From Deinococcales bacterium (GTDB lineage Bacteria > Deinococcota > Deinococci > Deinococcales > Deinococcaceae), in NCBI GenBank assembly GCA_014378225.1, contig JACMOA010000184.1, positions 1 through 10,331 of the forward strand: a stretch of DNA of 10,331 nt. The letters are read 5' to 3'. The notes beneath the pieces are model-generated. The model was given only the letters and a program-made list of their open reading frames with translations. It searched no databases and was not told the origin of the DNA. Of the stretch, positions 7,519 to 10,331 are shown piece after piece (positions within the stretch are counted from its first letter, which is position 1; every line of letters begins with the position of its first letter). The translations under genes and the position numbers were made by a program.

Positions 7519-7684
7519 ACGGATTCCGATTGATTCCGTTACGTGTTCCGCTGCGCGGCTCACTCCACTACACAATCAGAACCGTAGTTTTTCCTAACCG
7601 CTCCGCTGTCTTGACCTAGACAGCACCTTCCGGGCTAGGCCGCTGGAAATATCGTTCACTACGTTACCGATATTTCCGGAATCC
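7519..7684. mobile_element. MITE-like element rich in inverted repeats
   Basis: The outer 8-bp inverted repeats are GGATTCCG (7521-7528) and CGGAATCC (7677-7684). Inside are an imperfect arm pair (7519-7532 with 7573-7585, followed by TTTTT 7588-7592), CCGC/GCGG (7548-7558), CTGTCT/AGACAG (7606-7623) and a perfect 10-bp pair GGAAATATCG/CGATATTTCC (7645-7677). No protein-coding capacity of its own is evident and no clear target-site duplication is seen. The right half underlies the last 30 codons of trhO. The first hairpin plus T run could also terminate ubiD. That it is mobile is inferred; the inverted repeats are seen directly. Confidence 0.5.
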
Positions 7685-8493
7685 TTATCACCACTCAAAA
7701 CTTTATCTCTCTCTGGCTCCATCCCCCGCCATAAAAACTGTGACACCGTTCCCTCAAACTCCGGTGGACGCGGTGTTCTTGCCACTTTGCATTGGGTATC
7801 CAATTCCTGGCGGGCATCAAACACAAAGCAGGTTCCGTCGTAATCCTGCTCGGCGTCTTCCATTTGCTGAAAATAGTGCAGAATGCCGCCCTCGAGCTGT
7901 AAAATCTCGATTCCTCTCGAGGCCAGCCATGCACCCGTTTTTTCGCAGCGAATGCCGCCGGTGCAGTACATGGCGATGGTTTTGTCTTCCCACTGCGGAA
8001 GGTTCTGGTCTATGAACTGGGCAAAATCCCGAAAGTTGTTCACGCCGGGGTTGATGGCCCCTTTAAAATGGCCCAGGGTGTACTCAAAAGAGTTGCGGTT
8101 ATCAATCACAATCACATCTTCGCGCCCCAGGAGTTCGCGCCACTCGAGCGGAGAAACATCGGTTCCCCGGAAGCGGGTGGCGTCTACCCCCGCTATACCC
8201 AGTGGTACGATTTCGGCCTTCAAACGAACCCGCAACCTGTAGAAGACCTGCACACTGCTCGAGGTTCGTTTGTACATCAGACCCGAGAAACGTGAATCTT
8301 CCTCGAGCGCGTCCCGCACCGTTTGCAGGCCCCCCTGCGAACCACACAACATCCCATTAATGCCCTCAGAAGCTACCAAAATAATCCCCCAAAGCCCCGC
8401 GCTCGAGCAAACCTCCTCGAGTTTTTGAGCGAGTTCCGGGGGACTCTCTACCCGCACAAAGCGGTAAAAAGAATCATGTAACAAATCAGACAT
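7594..8493 (-). CDS. trhO: TrhO, rhodanese-type tRNA U34 hydroxylase
   Basis: TrhO (formerly YceA) carries out O2-dependent hydroxylation of uridine 34 in certain tRNAs, the first step to 5-(carboxy)methoxyuridine. The 299-residue protein has the N-terminal acylphosphatase-like part (FYRFV, then LVASEGINGMLCG), the link FYRLRVRLKAEIVPLG, and a rhodanese domain with VIDNRNSFEYTLGHFKGAINPG and the active loop YCTGGIRCEKTGAWL. Cys177 is the predicted catalytic cysteine and Cys183 the second conserved one. After VFDARQEL at about residue 230 the sequence leaves the family pattern. The last 30 or so residues, from SGNIGNV onward, are encoded by the inverted-repeat element at 7519-7684, so the native C-terminus has probably been replaced. 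The domain core is intact, so function may be kept. Confidence 0.9.
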   Translation of the reverse strand: MSDLLHDSFYRFVRVESPPELAQKLEEVCSSAGLWGIILVASEGINGMLCGSQGGLQTVRDALEEDSRFSGLMYKRTSSSVQVFYRLRVRLKAEIVPLGIAGVDATRFRGTDVSPLEWRELLGREDVIVIDNRNSFEYTLGHFKGAINPGVNNFRDFAQFIDQNLPQWEDKTIAMYCTGGIRCEKTGAWLASRGIEILQLEGGILHYFQQMEDAEQDYDGTCFVFDARQELDTQCKVARTPRPPEFEGTVSQFLWRGMEPERDKVLSGDKDSGNIGNVVNDISSGLARKVLSRSRQRSG

Positions 8494-8498
8494 ACTTC

Positions 8499-8504
8499 AG
8501 TTTA
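8499..8504 (-). promoter_or_regulatory. candidate leaderless -10 element of trhO
   Basis: On the minus strand TAAACT is followed by five bases and ATG (8493-8491). No Shine-Dalgarno is present and the -35 region is weak. It shares the hexamer with tsaD and ubiD. Confidence 0.5.
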
Positions 8505-8544
8505 CGGGAAACTTGAGCTTTGAGAGGAAACCCAGTCCAGAGGC

Positions 8545-8571
8545 TGTTTGGGCGCTCGAGTAAACCAAACA
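8545..8571 (-). terminator. candidate stem-loop after the substrate-binding protein gene
   Basis: A perfect 7-bp inverted repeat, TGTTTGG (8545-8551) and CCAAACA (8565-8571), has a 13-base loop containing CTCGAG. It lies eight bases beyond the stop of the minus-strand gene at 8579. It lacks a U tract on either strand, so intrinsic termination is uncertain. Confidence 0.35.
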
Positions 8572-8578
8572 CCAGAAC

Positions 8579-9781
8579 CTACTTGAGCGTTATCGGAATC
8601 ACACTTCCCACGCGGGGACGTAGGTCGTTTCCTACCTGTAAAATGTACACCATACTCTTAACACGGTCCCCGTTTTGATTGAAGGCGATGTCTCCCGTCA
8701 AGGTTTTAGTGCCTTCGATATTGACCTTACGAAGCGCGGCCATCACGCTCGAGCGGGTGGGTTTCTTGCCTCCCGCCTGTTTAATGGCAGTTCGCAAAGC
8801 TTCTAGCGCAACCTGCGTCGCGTCAAAGGCCAGCAAACCCACTCCAGATACTTCTTTCTGAAACGTTTTTTGATAGTTCGCAGCAAAACTCTTTGCTCGA
8901 GGATAAGCGGCAGGCGGTGCAACCGTAGACGTAATGTAAATATTCTTGGCATTTTCGCGGGCAAGCCTGTAAAAACTTGAGCTGTTGAGGTTATCCGACC
9001 CCACGAAAGGAACGCTGATTCCTGCTTTTTTCATGTTCGAGAGCAGGGCCGCCGCCGTGTCATATTGACCGCCAAAGTACACCACATTCGGCTTTAAATC
9101 CTTGATGGTGCTCAGTACGTTGGAGAAGTCAGCCTTGCCCAGCACCTGTAAACGCTCGTCGGTGTTGTTGAAGATTATGGGGGTTGTTCCTATGTTGCCC
9201 AGTACCTTTACCCCCGCGTCGCGTAAACCCGAAGCGATTTGTACCGTCAGGCTGCGCCCCGCCGAAGTGCTGTCATTAATCAGGGTCACGCTTTGAGCAC
9301 CCAGCGTCTTGGTCAGGAATTTCACGGCGGCGTCGGCTTGCGCGTCGTCTCTGGCCACCAGACGGTTCACGCTAATCAAACCCCGGTCTGTGAGGATGGT
9401 GGCGGTGGCGGTGGGACTGAGCATCGCCAGCTTGCCAGAAAACAGAAAATCTGAAGCTGTAACAGCGCTATCTGAATAAAGGGGTCCGATGAGCACCAGC
9501 ACATTGGGGTCTGCCACCGCTGCCTGAGCCTGAGTTTTGGCTTTTTCTGCTTGGTCTGCATCGTCAAAAGATTTGAAGCGTAAGTCAAAGCCCAGTTTTT
9601 TGAATTCCCCTCGAGCGTCGTTGAGCGCCTTCAAGGCCACGTTACGAACTTCTTCTCCGATGCCCGAAAGCGACCCGCTGAGCGGGGCCATGTAACCCAC
9701 GGTGATAATAGGTAAGTCCTGTGCTCGAGCCGGAAAGACAGTGCTCGAGAGCACTAGAGAAAGCAGGATAACTTTTTTCAT
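8579..9781 (-). CDS. branched-chain amino-acid type ABC transporter substrate-binding protein
   Basis: A 400-residue type I periplasmic binding protein of the Leu/Ile/Val-binding (LivJ/LivK) family, which captures amino acids or related small ligands and delivers them to a membrane ABC permease. The signal peptide runs from MKK through a hydrophobic stretch to PARA, with probable cleavage before QDLPIITVGY. Typical landmarks follow: VGYMAPLSGSLSGIGEEVRN, the NVLVLIGPLYSDSAVTAS segment that shapes the ligand pocket, AMLSPTATAT, INDSTSAGRSL, and FVGSDNLNSSSF with DATQVALEAL in the second lobe. No lipobox cysteine is seen. Permease and ATPase genes are absent from the window, so this is either an orphan receptor or was separated from its operon. 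The ligand cannot be assigned. There is no Shine-Dalgarno upstream. Confidence 0.9.
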   Translation of the reverse strand: MKKVILLSLVLSSTVFPARAQDLPIITVGYMAPLSGSLSGIGEEVRNVALKALNDARGEFKKLGFDLRFKSFDDADQAEKAKTQAQAAVADPNVLVLIGPLYSDSAVTASDFLFSGKLAMLSPTATATILTDRGLISVNRLVARDDAQADAAVKFLTKTLGAQSVTLINDSTSAGRSLTVQIASGLRDAGVKVLGNIGTTPIIFNNTDERLQVLGKADFSNVLSTIKDLKPNVVYFGGQYDTAAALLSNMKKAGISVPFVGSDNLNSSSFYRLARENAKNIYITSTVAPPAAYPRAKSFAANYQKTFQKEVSGVGLLAFDATQVALEALRTAIKQAGGKKPTRSSVMAALRKVNIEGTKTLTGDIAFNQNGDRVKSMVYILQVGNDLRPRVGSVIPITLK

Positions 9782-9789
9782 TGTAGTAA

Positions 9790-9795
9790 ACCATA
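9790..9795 (-). promoter_or_regulatory. candidate -10 of the substrate-binding protein gene
   Basis: TATGGT on the minus strand lies eight bases before the start codon and fits TANNNT. A second candidate, TAAACT (9848-9853), lies further upstream and would give a leader of about 60 bases carrying a 10-codon frame. Neither has a good -35. Confidence 0.3.
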
Positions 9796-9893
9796 CTAAT
9801 ACATACTGAGCTATAAACAGGTGTAAAACCCCACATGAGACATTTTAAGTTTAGGAGCATTTGCACAAACACACCCCAAACCCGAGCGTAAGT

Positions 9894-10065
9894 TCAGCCC
9901 CTCGAGCTGTACAGGCCAAGCTTTCTGGCTTTTTCGGCCCAGGATTTTCTCTTGTGTTCGCTCGAGCCACGGATGGGGCCAAAACTAAAAATTTTGACCG
10001 GCTTGATGCCGCTGAATTCGAGAGATACCCCTAAAAGTATGTTGACCCTGGAATAAAGACCAAAA
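9894..10065 (-). pseudogene. 3' remnant of an unrecognised gene cut by an IS
   Basis: On the minus strand an open frame without a start codon ends at TGA (9896-9894). It includes VSLEFSGIKPVKIFSFGPIR and, further on, HKRKSWAEKARKLGLYSSRG. Composition and codon use look like genuine protein, and the tail carries two CTCGAG sites like the other genes here. The frame continues to a TAA near 10084, just in front of the transposase ATG, but the part beyond about 10030-10065 probably belongs to the IS end. I do not recognise the family. The likely history is that an insertion sequence removed the 5' part. The exact junction cannot be placed without an intact copy of the IS or the gene. Confidence 0.5.
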
Positions 10066-10084
10066 AAAGAGGGAAAGTGTGTTT

Positions 10085-10331
10085 ATGACGACACTACCTT
10101 CCCCACGTGCCATCTTACGCCCCGTACACTGCCCAACCTGTGGTGCAAGCCACCTGGAAAATGGGGGCAGCTATACTCGCAAAAGTCGTGACCTACAGGG
10201 CATCCATGCGGTCAAGGTCCTGCGTTTTCGTTGTGCCAAATGTCACAAAACCTTGGAGCGCACCTATCCCCCGGTGTGGTGCGCTCCGGTTGGTACAGCC
10301 AAAAAGTTCAGGGCATTTTTACCATCTTATC
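10085..10331 (+). mobile_element. insertion sequence: N-terminus of a zinc-ribbon transposase, frame-broken
   Basis: The reading frame from ATG 10085 gives MTTLPSPRAILRPVHCPTCG and continues to CAKCHKTLERTYPP. Cys16, Cys19, Cys50 and Cys53 form a CxxC...CxxC zinc ribbon, the DNA-binding head of several IS transposases. A purine-rich possible ribosome-binding site (AGAGGGA, 10068-10074) precedes it. After the C run at 10268-10272 the plausible continuation (GVVRSGWYSQKVQGIFTIL) lies in the -1 frame, while the original frame reads VWCAPVGTAKKF. One extra C would restore a YPPGVVRSG reading. The element continues off the right edge, so the catalytic domain and right inverted repeat are not visible. 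The IS family is not certain. No CTCGAG occurs in this segment. Confidence 0.6.

Larger units (their letters stand above)
296..9966. repeat. about 75 dispersed CTCGAG palindromes
   Basis: A hand count gives roughly 75 copies of CTCGAG between 296 and 9966, against about 2.5 expected in 10.3 kb of random sequence. They occur in every gene in all reading frames and in the spacers. They are absent from the first 295 bases and from the transposase segment. In the aldehyde dehydrogenase gene eight of nine Leu-Glu pairs are written CTC GAG, although CTG is the usual leucine codon. Confidence 0.9.

Noticed and set aside
1..10331. tRNA, rRNA, riboswitch or other structured RNA genes
   Set aside because: I scanned the spacers for tRNA-like ends and T-loop sequences and for common riboswitch cores and saw none, but a covariance-model scan was not possible.

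Overview
This window most likely comes from a member of the Deinococcota, with Meiothermus or a related Thermaceae genus as the best guess. That is an inference from gene content, moderately high GC, short or absent ribosome-binding sites, and -10 hexamers placed directly in front of start codons (leaderless transcripts, as is common in this phylum). No 16S rRNA or other direct taxonomic marker is present.

Layout. Bases 1-104 may hold the tail of an upstream + strand gene. Next come a dispersed intergenic repeat (148-219), a well-formed promoter and a secreted DUF3352-like protein (255-1922). tsaD (2029-3015), a universal tRNA-modification gene, follows. After a 344-base spacer studded with CTCGAG palindromes come an aldehyde dehydrogenase family protein (3360-4889) and a PsiE-like four-helix membrane protein (4886-5413), joined by an ATGA overlap. 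A long UbiD-type decarboxylase (5580-7427) stands alone behind its own leaderless promoter. It converges on trhO (7594-8493, minus), a rhodanese-type tRNA U34 hydroxylase. An orphan branched-chain amino-acid type substrate-binding protein (8579-9781, minus) lies upstream of trhO on the same strand. The right end holds the 3' remnant of an unrecognised minus-strand gene (9894 to about 10065) abutting the start of an insertion sequence (transposase from 10085, running off the window).

The genes do not form one pathway. Two act in tRNA modification (tsaD, trhO) and one is probably in quinone or aromatic-acid metabolism (ubiD). The aldehyde dehydrogenase and PsiE-like pair looks like a small operon of unknown purpose.

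I found no convincing new defence or enzymatic system. The noteworthy signals are at the DNA level: (1) about 75 copies of CTCGAG, roughly 30 times chance; (2) a recurrent TAAACT hexamer 5-7 bases before start codons; (3) an inverted pair of dispersed repeats about 7.3 kb apart; (4) a 164-bp MITE-like foldable element that appears to encode the last 30 residues of TrhO; (5) an 8-bp tandem repeat inside the ubiD reading frame; and (6) an IS-truncated gene next to a transposase whose frame breaks at a C5 run.
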